From: Actinoalloteichus_B caeruleus
Lineage (GTDB): Bacteria; Actinomycetota; Actinomycetes; Mycobacteriales; Pseudonocardiaceae
Assembly (NCBI RefSeq): GCF_000718005.1
Contig: NZ_JODV01000003.1
Reading direction: 5' to 3' (one strand)
DNA: 64,000 nt
The stretch's first letter is position 1. Every line of letters starts with the position of its first letter. Position numbers and translations under genes: made by a program. Under the pieces are notes generated by a model, which was not told where the DNA came from, ran no database searches, and was given only the letters and a program-made list of their open reading frames with translations. This document shows positions 26,788 through 35,483 of this stretch, in pieces.

Positions 26788-28103
26788 CCGCACGACTGTT
26801 CGTCTCGGTCCGGCTGCGACTCACCTCACCAGGGGGCATCGCCGCACCAGAACTCCTCCAGCAGGACGACGACGGTCTCCTGCTCGGCACCGCCCTCCCG
26901 TTGGCCCGCACGGCCGAAGGAATTCCCAGGGTTCCCGCCACCTCCCTCGCCGGTTCGCTGCGCGCCCATCTCGGCGACCGGGCCGAGACGTTCCTCGGTG
27001 GCGCGACCGAGGAGTCCCCGCACCCGTCGGCGCTGTGGTTGTTGGGCACCCGCGTCGACCACGACGAGACGGTGCACCGGACGCGTACCGCGATCGACCG
27101 GGAGCGCGGCGCGGCGGCGGCGGGACCACTCCGGCGGTCCGAACACCTACCCGCCGGGACACGTGTCACCGCCTACTTCCGCCTGGACGACGTCGACCTC
27201 GGCGACGAACTGATCGACGCGCTCCTCAGCTGGCAGGCCACGATCGGCGGCGGCCGCACGATCGGCCACGGGACGTGCGCAATCGAGGAGATCCGGCGCG
27301 GCCAGCTCGACCTCGACACCCCGTCGGGGCGGCGAGCGTGGCTGACCCGGGGCGGGCTCGACCTGTTCGCCGAGGAGCACACGGAGGTCGTGCCACTACG
27401 AACCCCCGAACCTCCTGAGCCGGTGCTCCACCTCCCCTGGTCCGTCGTGGACGGTCTGCACATCGGTAATGGCGAGGTCGAGAGCAGGGGCGGGCAGAAC
27501 GACGTCGCGCTCCTCCTCCGCGCCCCCGACGGCGCACCCGTCGTGCCCGGCAGCACCTGGAAGGGACTCCTGCGGTCGCGCTGCGAGTACATCCTCCGCT
27601 CGCTGGGGGCAGCCGCCTGCTCCCCGGTCGTCGACCTCGACACGAAGCGACCCTCCTGCGGGACCTGCCTGGTCTGCCGAGCCTTCGGCGCGGCGGCTCC
27701 CGGAGACGGTGCGAGCCGTCGTGGCCTGCTGGTCTTCCGGGACTCCCCGGTCGTCGGGGCGGAGGTCGTCGAGCAACGGCACGTCGCCCTCGACCGCGTC
27801 TTCGGTGGAGCCCGTCCCTCCGCGATCTACTGCCGCCAGGTGGTCCGCTCGGGCACCCTCGACCTGACCGTCGACGCCCTGGGTCCCGTGCCGCCGGCCG
27901 TCACCGCCCTCCTCACCCTGGCCTGCCTCGACATCCACGACGGGCTGCTCGGCGTCGGAACCGCCACCACCCGGGGACTCGGCACGCTCCGACTCACCCA
28001 CGACGCGGGGGCCGTCGAGGCACTGCGCGCCGAGGCGGTCCAGACCCTCACCACCAGTGGCGTGCTCCACGCCACCGCGACGAGCGAGCGGAGCGCATCG
28101 TGA
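26784..28103 (+). CDS. tandem Cas7-Cas7 fusion RAMP protein
   Basis: These 439 residues contain two consecutive RAMP units. The first (1-205) has VPATSLAGSLRAHLGD, VHRTRTAIDRERG and a GGGRTIGHGTC loop; the second (about 215-439) has VDGLHIGNGEVES, VPGSTWKGLLRSRCEY, a SCGTCLVCRAFG zinc-type element and VGTATTRGLG. Such fusions supply two backbone positions from one gene and are known from III-D variants. It overlaps both neighbours by four bases. Whether both units keep a catalytic Asp needs a structural alignment. Confidence 0.85.
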   Translation: MTARLFVSVRLRLTSPGGIAAPELLQQDDDGLLLGTALPLARTAEGIPRVPATSLAGSLRAHLGDRAETFLGGATEESPHPSALWLLGTRVDHDETVHRTRTAIDRERGAAAAGPLRRSEHLPAGTRVTAYFRLDDVDLGDELIDALLSWQATIGGGRTIGHGTCAIEEIRRGQLDLDTPSGRRAWLTRGGLDLFAEEHTEVVPLRTPEPPEPVLHLPWSVVDGLHIGNGEVESRGGQNDVALLLRAPDGAPVVPGSTWKGLLRSRCEYILRSLGAAACSPVVDLDTKRPSCGTCLVCRAFGAAAPGDGASRRGLLVFRDSPVVGAEVVEQRHVALDRVFGGARPSAIYCRQVVRSGTLDLTVDALGPVPPAVTALLTLACLDIHDGLLGVGTATTRGLGTLRLTHDAGAVEALRAEAVQTLTTSGVLHATATSERSAS

Positions 28104-28531
28104 ACAACCGGCTCACGGGTTTGCTCGACGGGCGGGGACGACTGCCCTGGGCTCAGGCACGCGAGCTCCTCACGGAACACGTGTGCCTGTGGATCGACCT
28201 GGACGGCATCCATCTCGGCAAGGCCCCGGCCGCGCCGCCGATCGCCACCCACCTCTGGGCACGGCACCACGACGGAAGCCGCTACGCGCGGCTCAGGTTC
28301 GACGACGACCACGCCTACGTCGGCCTGCTGGACGTGCGCGAGAACGTTGCCGATGGAGGTGCCGGCGAACCGGTGGCGGTCCAGCGCCGGCCAGCCCGCC
28401 TGCGATCACCTCGCCACGCCAGGCACGCCCTCCTGGACACCCTGACCGTGGACTTCCTCGAGATCTCCGGCGCGGCCCCGGTCACCTTCCTCGACTTCGA
28501 CCACCCTTCGGCGACGGAGGCCACCTCATGA
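28100..28531 (+). CDS. small type III-D accessory protein, possibly Csx19-like
   Basis: This 143-residue soluble protein lies between the Cas7 fusion and cas6. An APPIATHLWARHHDGSRYAR stretch followed by acidic FDDDHAYVGLLD recalls Csx19, a small III-D protein, but the resemblance is limited. It could alternatively serve as the Cas11-like small subunit, which is otherwise missing from the locus. Four-base overlaps on both sides show it belongs to the operon. Confidence 0.5.
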   Translation: MNNRLTGLLDGRGRLPWAQARELLTEHVCLWIDLDGIHLGKAPAAPPIATHLWARHHDGSRYARLRFDDDHAYVGLLDVRENVADGGAGEPVAVQRRPARLRSPRHARHALLDTLTVDFLEISGAAPVTFLDFDHPSATEATS

Positions 28532-29262
28532 GGGTCCGACTCCAGCTCAGCAGCCAGGCCACGCGCATCCCCTGGGACCAGGTGCTGCGGCCCGGTCGGG
28601 GCGTCATCTACCACCTGCTTGAGGCGACGGCGCCGGAACTCGGCGCGCGGCTGCACGAGTCGAACGATCCCATGCCGGCCGGCCACGGAGCGCCGGTCTT
28701 CCCGAACGCCCCCCGGGTGCCGCGGACCTACGCCGTTCGGGGCCTCGGATATCTCGAACTCGGAAGCCCGCTGCCGGGACTCGCCGAGTCGTGGCACGAG
28801 GAGCTGACGCGGCGGAAGGTGCTCGACTGGGGAGGGACCGCGTTGCACATCGAGGGCGCGGACCTCCTCGCCCCGCCCGCGTTCGATGCCGGGGTGGCCG
28901 ACTTCGCCACCGAGACACCGGTGGTCCTGCGGCTGCTGCCGCCGGACTCCCCGCGAACCGCCGGCGGTGAGGTCGGGCGGCGGCCGTCGCTGCCCAACGT
29001 CCTGCCCTACGAGGAGGGCTTCGCCGAGGCGCTGCTCCACAACCTGCGACGCAAACTCGACACGTTGAAGCTCGACTCCGACATCAAGCTCAGCGAGGTC
29101 ACTCCCACCGGACCGAAGAGGTCCTTCGCCATCGGGCGCGGCCGCCAGGCCGGGGCCACCGTGCGCGTGCGGGTGCACGGCGAGCCCGACTCCCTCCGGG
29201 CCCTCTGGGCCTGGGGCCTCGGTGCCCGCAACTCCGGCGGTTTCGGGTGGATCCGCCGCTGA
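28528..29262 (+). CDS. cas6: Cas6 crRNA-processing endoribonuclease
   Basis: This 244-residue Cas6-family protein has two ferredoxin-like halves. MRVRLQLSSQATRIPW opens the first and IYHLLEATAPELGARLHES carries a candidate catalytic His near 43. NLRRKLDTL precedes the second half, which ends with LWAWGLGARNSGGFGWI, the classic C-terminal glycine-rich loop. It should cut the repeat at the base of its hairpin to leave GTCACAAC at crRNA 5' ends. The ATG overlaps the previous stop. It is the last gene of the operon; about 290 bases without a gene separate it from array 2. Confidence 0.88.
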   Translation: MRVRLQLSSQATRIPWDQVLRPGRGVIYHLLEATAPELGARLHESNDPMPAGHGAPVFPNAPRVPRTYAVRGLGYLELGSPLPGLAESWHEELTRRKVLDWGGTALHIEGADLLAPPAFDAGVADFATETPVVLRLLPPDSPRTAGGEVGRRPSLPNVLPYEEGFAEALLHNLRRKLDTLKLDSDIKLSEVTPTGPKRSFAIGRGRQAGATVRVRVHGEPDSLRALWAWGLGARNSGGFGWIRR

Positions 29263-29555
29263 CCTTCGGGCACCGCTGACCGCCGACGCAACGCCGTCCC
29301 GCGTCAGGCGCCTGCCGTGGGTTCGGGCGCGGAGTACCACTGTCCGCGCCCGAACCGGAAGCGAGCATGAAGAGCGGATGCCTCACGTCTGCTGGCCAAC
29401 ACCCTTCCCGCGCTGGGTTTCCTCGCTCGGACGTCCGCTGACCGTTCAGGCCGTCACGGCTTGGCCCCTGGACGCCGCTACGCCTGGTCGGCCCCCGACG
29501 AGGCGCGATGAAGGCCACCACGCGGTGCGGAAGACAGCTGGCACAAGCGCATCGG

Positions 29556-29847
29556 ATTGTGACCCCTCTTAGGGGCGATGAGGACTCTGACCTGCCACGC
29601 ACAGCAGGAAGCCCCCGCACGTTGTGACCCCTCTTAGGGGCGATGAGGACTCCCCTGCGCGGTCTGCGGACAGCCGGCCGACGGCCTGTTGTGACCCCTC
29701 TTAGGGGCGATGAGGACAGGGTGGACGTCAGCAGCCCGAGACGATCCCACCAGTTGTGACCCCTCTTAGGGGCGATGAGGACAACATGACCGACCGAAAG
29801 ACGGCGAAGATCCTCGCGTTGTGACCCCTCTTAGGGGCGATGAGGAC
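29556..29847 (-). CRISPR. CRISPR array 2 (5 repeats, 4 spacers)
   Basis: Five copies of the same 30-base repeat as array 1 start at 29556, 29621, 29688, 29753 and 29818, with spacers of 35, 37, 35 and 35 bases. The first copy has A instead of G at its first base, again marking the leader-distal end. The right flank is a second copy of the array 1 leader, so this array is also read on the minus strand, back towards cas6. Confidence 0.97.
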
Positions 29848-30166
29848 CCGAGAGTAAAGCCGCAGGTGGGAGGCTGTCCGCGAGGCGTTTTTCGTGGCTG
29901 TTTTGCAGCGAACCCGAGGTTTGACATCAGATTCGGGGGGTTCGCTGAAAATCGTACTCGGACCTGCGGCTGCTCCTCGCCCGTGGGTCGGAGCATCCCA
30001 GCGGTCGTCCGCTGTCTTTTCTCGCTGTCGTACGAGGCCTTCTCGAAGCTGACTCGCACGCGGAGGAAGACCCGCCGGGCGGTGGAGCTGAGGCGGTGCG
30101 CACGGTGCGGAGACACGGTATCGCGGAGAGTGGGAGTGGTAGGCGGAGGCGCCGAAGGGTCAGCAT
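29848..30166 (-). repeat. CRISPR leader 2 (copy of the leader at 18556)
   Basis: About 320 bases closely similar to the leader of array 1, including the inverted repeat CAGCGAACCC (29906-29915) and GGGTTCGCTG (29938-29947). It ends twelve bases before the stop of the convergent-side pseudouridine synthase gene. The copy lies in direct orientation relative to leader 1, 11.3 kb away. Confidence 0.85.
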
Positions 30167-30177
30167 CCAGACCGCTT

Positions 30178-31149
30178 TCATGGGTGGCTCGCCGACGGGG
30201 TGGGGCGCAGGTCGTGTCGGCCCCCGGACCAGGTTTCGTAGTCGTCCCAGGCTCCGAGCGTGAGGCGGCTTTCGAAACGGCGTGGTCGACCTGTCACGGG
30301 ATCGGTGAAGGACAACGCCTTGGCCAGCAGTTGGAGTGGTCGGGTGAAGTCGTCCAGTGGTTTCTCGGTGAGCATCGGGTAGAAGTCGTCACCGAGGATG
30401 GGCAGGCCAAGCCCGGCGAGGTGGAGGCGTAGTTGGTGGGTGCGGCCGGTGCTCGGGAGCAGCCGGTACCGGCCCAGGCCGTCGCGGTGCTCGACGAGTT
30501 CGATCCGGGTCTCGCTGTTCGGGGCGCCCGGCACTTCCTGAGCGGTGATGACGCCGCGTTCCTTCACGATCCGCGAGCGCACGGTCCTGGGCAGTTCCAC
30601 GGCCGGGTCGTGCGGCGCGACGGCCTGGTATTCCTTGTGCACCACGCGGTCGCGGAAGAGGGTCTGGTACGCCCCCCGGAGTTCGGGGCGGACGACGAAC
30701 ATGAGTAGGCCGGCGGTCACCCGGTCCAGGCGGTGCGCGGGCACCAGGTCGGGCAGGTCGAGTTCGTCGCGGAGGCGCACGAGCGCGGTCTGCAGAATGT
30801 GCCTGCCCCGGGGGATGGAGGCCAGGAAGTGCGGCTTGTCGACCACCAGCAGGTCCTCGTCCTGGTGCACGATCCCGATCTCGAAGGGGACGGGCACCTC
30901 CTCCGGCAGGTCGCGGTGGAACCACAGCACCGCGTGGGGGACGAAGGGGCTGTCCGGGGCGAGCGGCCCGGAGTGGTCGACGAAGCCTCCCTCCCGGAAG
31001 AGGGCGTCGATGCGTTCGGGGGCGACTCGGGGCAGGCGGTCGACGAGGTGATCGCGGAGGGTCGCCCACGGGCCGTCCGCTGGCAGCCGCAGCCGCGCCG
31101 CGTCCAACCCGTTGCGCTGCGGCAGCGGTGACCTGGCCTTCCGTCTCAT
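30178..31149 (-). CDS. RluA-family 23S rRNA/tRNA pseudouridine synthase
   Basis: This 323-residue RluA-type synthase converts uridine to pseudouridine in structured RNA. The catalytic Asp142 is in the motif HRLDRVTAGLLMF; IVHQDEDLLVVDKP and LPSTGRTHQLRLHLAGLGLPILGDDFY are the other family blocks. An N-terminal extension of about 90 residues is S4-like in position. I start at the ATG at 31149 because the longer frame upstream is proline- and arginine-rich without family signal. The nearness of CRISPR array 2 appears incidental. Confidence 0.9.
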   Translation of the reverse strand: MRRKARSPLPQRNGLDAARLRLPADGPWATLRDHLVDRLPRVAPERIDALFREGGFVDHSGPLAPDSPFVPHAVLWFHRDLPEEVPVPFEIGIVHQDEDLLVVDKPHFLASIPRGRHILQTALVRLRDELDLPDLVPAHRLDRVTAGLLMFVVRPELRGAYQTLFRDRVVHKEYQAVAPHDPAVELPRTVRSRIVKERGVITAQEVPGAPNSETRIELVEHRDGLGRYRLLPSTGRTHQLRLHLAGLGLPILGDDFYPMLTEKPLDDFTRPLQLLAKALSFTDPVTGRPRRFESRLTLGAWDDYETWSGGRHDLRPTPSASHP

Positions 31150-31619
31150 CGACGGGAGCCTAGTCGAGCCGGGGGCGGTCGCGGGGTCGTGTGCGCCGCC
31201 CAGGTCACTGGCGGTGTCGGACCGGCGTCGCTTCGCCCACCGTGCCGCTCCGCCCACTGTCTTCGATTGCCGGAGGTGGGGGGAGGGGCAGAGCCGGCCA
31301 CGCGGTGGCTTCCGGCGGCCGCGCGAAGGGGCACGCCGGGCGCGGGCGATGCGGGAGCTCGGCGACGTGGCGGGAAGGGCCTGCGGGGGCGAGGTCCTGC
31401 GGACCGAGCGGGGGAGCTCGGCGACCGCGAGGTCCACGCGGGGGCCGGGCGACGTGGGGGCGAGCGCGCAGGGGGGAGCTGCGGCGGTGGTCGACGGGCG
31501 TGGCCTCAGGGTGCTGGCGACCGGGTCGAGCGGTGGTGCTGGGCGCCAGCGGGTTGGTGGTGCGACGGTCGGTGGCGCGGTCCGGGTTGAGGCGGGGCGG
31601 GACCTGGTCCGTTCCGCAC

Positions 31620-31759
31620 CCACACGCGTCGGCGGCCCGCGTGGCGGGCGGGTCGTCGTCCGCCGTCGAGTGGGCCACGACGGTGCGGATGCCCAGTTCC
31701 CGGCAGCTGCGGATGACGCGGAGCGCGATCTCGCCCCGGTTGACGACCAGGACGCTGTC
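31620..31759 (-). pseudogene. biotin carboxylase N-terminal relic
   Basis: On the minus strand the frame reads DSVLVVNRGEIALRVIR, then SCRELGIRTVVAHSTADDD and ATRAADACGCG. This matches the first ~45 residues of acetyl/propionyl-CoA carboxylase biotin carboxylase subunits (normally VLIANRGEIALRVIR). Homology stops on both sides and nothing of the ATP-grasp core remains within the 684-base gap between rluA and tetR. It is therefore a remnant of a decayed or truncated accC-like gene. The rest of the gap (31150-31833) has no supported gene. Confidence 0.75.
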
Positions 31760-31791
31760 GCGTGGCGCGACCAGGACGCTGTCGCGTGGCG
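31744..31791. repeat. 24-base perfect tandem duplication
   Basis: CGACCAGGACGCTGTCGCGT plus GGCG occurs twice in a row at 31744-31767 and 31768-31791. It overlaps the 5' end of the biotin carboxylase relic and duplicates eight of its codons (DSVLVAPR). Confidence 0.9.
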
Positions 31792-31833
31792 GACCAGGGC
31801 GGTGGCGTGACCAGGGCGGAGTCGGTGGGGCGC

Positions 31834-32400
31834 TCAGGAACCAGGGGGGCTGGGAGTGGACCCTCCGCTGATGCGTTCGATGGCGTCGACGGTGAACGCT
31901 CGTTCCAGGGGTTCGGTGCCCAGGGCGTGTTGGATGGTCAGTCCCTCGATGAGGCTGTCGAGCTGGCGGGCGGTGTCGGGGTCGAAGTGCCGTTCGAGGG
32001 CGTGGCGGGTGCGCCGCATCCAGTCGTGGGTGATCGAGCGGAAGGCGGGTTTCCGGGCCGCGAGGGTGTACAGCTCGTGGGTCAGGACGAGGTTCCGGGC
32101 GGTGTCGAAGATGTGGTGGTGGATGATGTCGGCGATGGCTGCCTTGGCCTCCTCGCGGTCGCGGGCCCGGCCCAGCCGGTGGTCCATCCGCGCGCTGACG
32201 GCGCCCGCGAACCTGCTGAAGGCCTCGCGGAGCAGTTCGTCCATGCCGGTGAAGTGGTAGGTCATGGAGCCGAGGGGCACGTCCGCCGCCCGGGCGACCT
32301 TGCGGTGGGAGGTCCCCGCGACGCCTTCCTCGGCGATGAGGTCCAGGGCAGCGGTGATGATGCGGTCGCGGCGTTCGGGGTCCACACGTCTGGTCGTCAT
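31834..32400 (-). CDS. TetR-family transcriptional regulator
   Basis: This 188-residue repressor has a TetR N-terminal helix-turn-helix (RIITAALDLIAEEGV, TSHRKVARAADVPLGSMTYHF) and a helical ligand domain. The ATG at 32400 sits directly before the DNA-binding domain. It is divergent from an MFS exporter gene, and an eight-base inverted repeat lies between them, so it probably represses that exporter and itself. The ligand is unknown. Confidence 0.9.
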   Translation of the reverse strand: MTTRRVDPERRDRIITAALDLIAEEGVAGTSHRKVARAADVPLGSMTYHFTGMDELLREAFSRFAGAVSARMDHRLGRARDREEAKAAIADIIHHHIFDTARNLVLTHELYTLAARKPAFRSITHDWMRRTRHALERHFDPDTARQLDSLIEGLTIQHALGTEPLERAFTVDAIERISGGSTPSPPGS

Positions 32401-32884
32401 GGCTCCACCCGTCCCCGGCCCGGTGTGCGGGCCCGATCGTCCTGTGGTCTCCCCTGGCGGCGGCTGCCTGGGCCATTCCCGCCGGTCGAGGTGTCCTCGG
32501 TCCTGGCGCAGCATTTTCCCGGACGTGGCCGCGCCCTCTTCCCGGACGTGGCCGCGCGCCCTCGGCGAGCCCGTGCGGGGCCGGCCATCCAGGTCTGGGC
32601 CCGCGGACCCGGGCGAGGGGCGGAGCCGGTGCGCGACCGCAGTGAACCAGGAGGTCCGGGCGTTCGGTGGACCAGGTGAGCCCGCACGGAGCAGGAGGGG
32701 CGGGACGGCGGGTCCGCTGAGGGGGCGGTCCCCGCGCTGGTGCCCGCGTCTGGCCGGCGGCGTCCGGTCGACGCGCTGGTCCGGCGGGGTGTGCCCCTAT
32801 CGCACTGTCCGGGGACGGTGGGTCACGGGCTGACCGCTTGTGGTCACCGAGGTCCGCTCCACGTCCACGGCTTCGTGCGTACAC

Positions 32885-32907
32885 TCGTACACCGCGTGTG
32901 TGTACGA
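32885..32907. promoter_or_regulatory. candidate TetR operator before the MFS gene
   Basis: TCGTACAC and GTGTACGA are exact inverted arms with a seven-base spacer, in a patch with further TACAC copies (32872-32915). It lies 78 bases before the MFS start. The rest of the 584-base divergent region (32401-32984) shows nothing else. Confidence 0.55.
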
Positions 32908-32984
32908 CCGTACACTCCCGTGTCGTCCTGGGAACTCCGCCCGCCGGAACCCGCCCCGTGGAACCGAGAGGTGCACTCGCTGTC

Positions 32985-34244
32985 ATGGCTGCTGACGAGC
33001 AGGGGACCGTCGTGCCCCCCGAGCACCGGGAGACGGCCCGGCGGCGGTTCGCGTTGCTGGTGCTGTTCGCGATACCCGGGATCTCCCTCGCCTCCTGGGT
33101 GACCAGGACGCCCGCTATCCGCGACCAGCTGGACGCCACCACCGGGCAGATGGGCCTCGTGCTGTTCGGTCTCTCCATCGGCTCGATGACCGGGGTGATC
33201 TCGGCCGCCACCTTCGTCCGCCGGTACGGCACCCGCCGAGTCGCGGCGGTGAGCATGCTGCTCATGATCGCCGGCCTGGCGGTCATCGGGCTGGCCGCGT
33301 TCCTCGCCTCCGCCGTGGTGGCCTTCCTCGGGCTGCTGCTGTTCGGCCTCGGGATGGGTGCCGGCGAGATCGCGGTGAACATCGACGGCGCCGAGGTCGA
33401 ACGCCTCCAGGGCAGGCCGCTGCTGCCGACCCTGCACGGCACCTTCAGCCTCGGCACGGTCGCCGGCGCGCTCCTCGGGATCTGGTTCACGGCGGTCGAC
33501 TTCCCCGTCGCCGTGCACCTGGCGGGGGTGGCCGGGCTCTGCGCCACCGCCGCCGTCCTGGCCGTGCGCGCGGTGCCCGCCGGCTTCGGCCAGCGTCCAC
33601 CGGCGGCCACCCGGGGCCTGCGGGCCGCGTCGCGCCGCCAGTGGGAGGTGTGGCGGGACTCCCGCATCCTGCTGATCGGCGTCGTCGCCCTGGCGATCGC
33701 CCTCGCGGAGGGCGCCGCGAACGACTGGTTGCCGCTGCTGATGGTCGACGGGCACGGCTTCGACCCGAAGTCCGGGTCGCTGGTCTACACGGGGTTCGTC
33801 GCGGCGATGACCGTCGGCAGGTTCTGCGGTTCGGTGGTCGTTCGGCGCTTCGGCCGGGTGGCGGTGGTGCGGGCCAGCGCCAGCCTCGGTGCGGTGGGGC
33901 TGGCCACGGTGGTGTTCGTCGACAACCCGGTGGTGGCCGCCTGCGCGGTGGTCGTGTGGGGCCTGGGGGTGTCGCTCGGGTTCCCGCTGGCGATCTCGGC
34001 GGCGGGCGACGGCGGGGGAGACGCCACCGCCCGGGTCAGCGCCGTGGCCACCGCCGGGTACGTCGCCTTCCTCGTCGGCCCGCCGCTGCTGGGTTTCCTC
34101 GGTGACCACGTCGGCCTGCGGGACGCGATGATCGTCGTGCTGGTCCTGGTGGTCTGCGCCCTGTTCGCCGCGGGCGCCACCCGGCCGCCAGCGGAGGACG
34201 ATGACGGTGTCGGGCACGCCTCGGCCGGAACGCGGACCGGGTGA
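32985..34244 (+). CDS. MFS transporter
   Basis: This 419-residue major facilitator has twelve predicted helices. It resembles the FucP/YbjJ-like group of small-molecule exporters (IPGISLASWVTRTPAIRDQL at helix 1, FGLGMGAGEIAVNIDG at helix 4). I use the ATG at 32985; the open frame continues upstream without membrane features. The downstream oxidoreductase begins 43 bases after the stop and may be co-transcribed. Export of a compound sensed by the divergent TetR protein is the likely role. Confidence 0.85.
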   Translation: MAADEQGTVVPPEHRETARRRFALLVLFAIPGISLASWVTRTPAIRDQLDATTGQMGLVLFGLSIGSMTGVISAATFVRRYGTRRVAAVSMLLMIAGLAVIGLAAFLASAVVAFLGLLLFGLGMGAGEIAVNIDGAEVERLQGRPLLPTLHGTFSLGTVAGALLGIWFTAVDFPVAVHLAGVAGLCATAAVLAVRAVPAGFGQRPPAATRGLRAASRRQWEVWRDSRILLIGVVALAIALAEGAANDWLPLLMVDGHGFDPKSGSLVYTGFVAAMTVGRFCGSVVVRRFGRVAVVRASASLGAVGLATVVFVDNPVVAACAVVVWGLGVSLGFPLAISAAGDGGGDATARVSAVATAGYVAFLVGPPLLGFLGDHVGLRDAMIVVLVLVVCALFAAGATRPPAEDDDGVGHASAGTRTG

Positions 34245-34287
34245 CCAGCATGTCGGGCGGAGTGCCCGGCGCGATCGAGGAGTGGGG

Positions 34288-35244
34288 ATGATCGTGGACG
34301 ACCGTGCCACCGGGGTGTTGCTGCCCCGTGACCTGCCAGCCGGCCGGGTCCTCGACTTCGCGAGGGAGGCCGAGCGGTTCGGCTTCGGCGAGTTGTGGGT
34401 GGTCGAGGACCTCGGTTTCCGGGGTGGCTTCGCCCAGGCCGGGGCGGTGCTCGCCGCGACCGACCGCATCCGGGTGGGGATCGGGGTCCTGCCGGTCGGT
34501 GCCCGCGGCGTCGCGTTCGCGGCGATGGAGGCGGCGACGCTGGCGGAGTTGTTCCCGGGGCGGGTCGACATCGGCGTCGGTCACGGCATGCCGGACTGGA
34601 TGCGGCAGGTCGGGGCGTGGCCGGCGAGCCCGCTCACCCTGTTGGAGGAGTACACGGTCGCCCTGCGGGCCCTGCTGCGCGGGGAACGGGTCGACGTGGC
34701 TGGTCGGCACGTGCGGCTGGACGGCGTCCGGTTGGAGACGCCTCCCGCCGTTCCGCCGCCGGTGCTCGCCGGGGTCCGAGGGCCGCGTTCGCTCGCGGTG
34801 GCCGGGAGGGTCGCCGAGGGGACTGTCCTGGCCGAACCGGTGTCCCCCGAGTACGCGCGCACGGCGCTCGGCAGCATCGCCTCGCACGGCCCCCACCGGC
34901 TGGTGGGCTACAACCTGGCCGTGGTCCACGACGACGGGGGTGCGGCGGTGGCGGCGGTCCGCCCCGCGCTGGCGCCCCTCGGCGAACCCGACTGGCGGCC
35001 CCACCTGGCGCCGCTGCCCTTCGCCGACGAGGTGGTCGCCCTGCGCGACGGGTGCGCGGACGGCGCCGAGTTCGCCCGGCGACTGCCGGCGGAGTGGGTG
35101 CGGCAGCTGGCCGTGGTGGGGACCCCCGACCAGGCGAGGCGGCGGGTGGACGTGCTGCACGAGGCGGGGGTGACGAGCACGGTGCTCATCCCGGTGGGCA
35201 GCGACCCGTTCGTGTCGTTGGCGTCCCTGGCCCGGGTGCTCTGA
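34288..35244 (+). CDS. LLM-class (luciferase-like) flavin-dependent oxidoreductase
   Basis: This 318-residue TIM-barrel enzyme belongs to the bacterial luciferase-like superfamily, which uses F420H2 or FMNH2. Seen: LDFAREAERFGFGELWVVED at strand 2, DRIRVGIGVLPV, ELFPGRVDIGVGHG and a C-terminal VVGTPDQARRRVD. The ATG at 34288 has GAGGAG nine bases upstream; an in-frame ATG at 34201 inside the MFS gene lacks this. The cofactor and substrate cannot be read from the sequence. Confidence 0.87.
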   Translation: MIVDDRATGVLLPRDLPAGRVLDFAREAERFGFGELWVVEDLGFRGGFAQAGAVLAATDRIRVGIGVLPVGARGVAFAAMEAATLAELFPGRVDIGVGHGMPDWMRQVGAWPASPLTLLEEYTVALRALLRGERVDVAGRHVRLDGVRLETPPAVPPPVLAGVRGPRSLAVAGRVAEGTVLAEPVSPEYARTALGSIASHGPHRLVGYNLAVVHDDGGAAVAAVRPALAPLGEPDWRPHLAPLPFADEVVALRDGCADGAEFARRLPAEWVRQLAVVGTPDQARRRVDVLHEAGVTSTVLIPVGSDPFVSLASLARVL

Positions 35245-35483
35245 GCGGTTCCGGGGAGGGCGCTGATCAACGTCGCCCGGACGTGTCGAGGACGTCGTCC
35301 ACCGGCGAGCTGGGGTGCCGTTGGTGGGCGGCGGCTGCGCCCTGGCGTGGTCCGGCCGGGGATCCAGGGGACCGGATGGGGACCTCGATCCGTCCGCGTG
35401 GCGTGGGGCGGTCCGACGGGTAGGCCGGTGGTCGCGCGACCACCGGGTCCCGCTCAGGGGGCGGGCGCTCGGTCCCGGCGCGG

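Noticed and set aside
30178..31623. 481-codon version of the pseudouridine synthase
   Set aside because: The extra N-terminal 158 codons are low-complexity Pro/Arg/Thr sequence without homology. The ATG at 31149 gives the usual family length.
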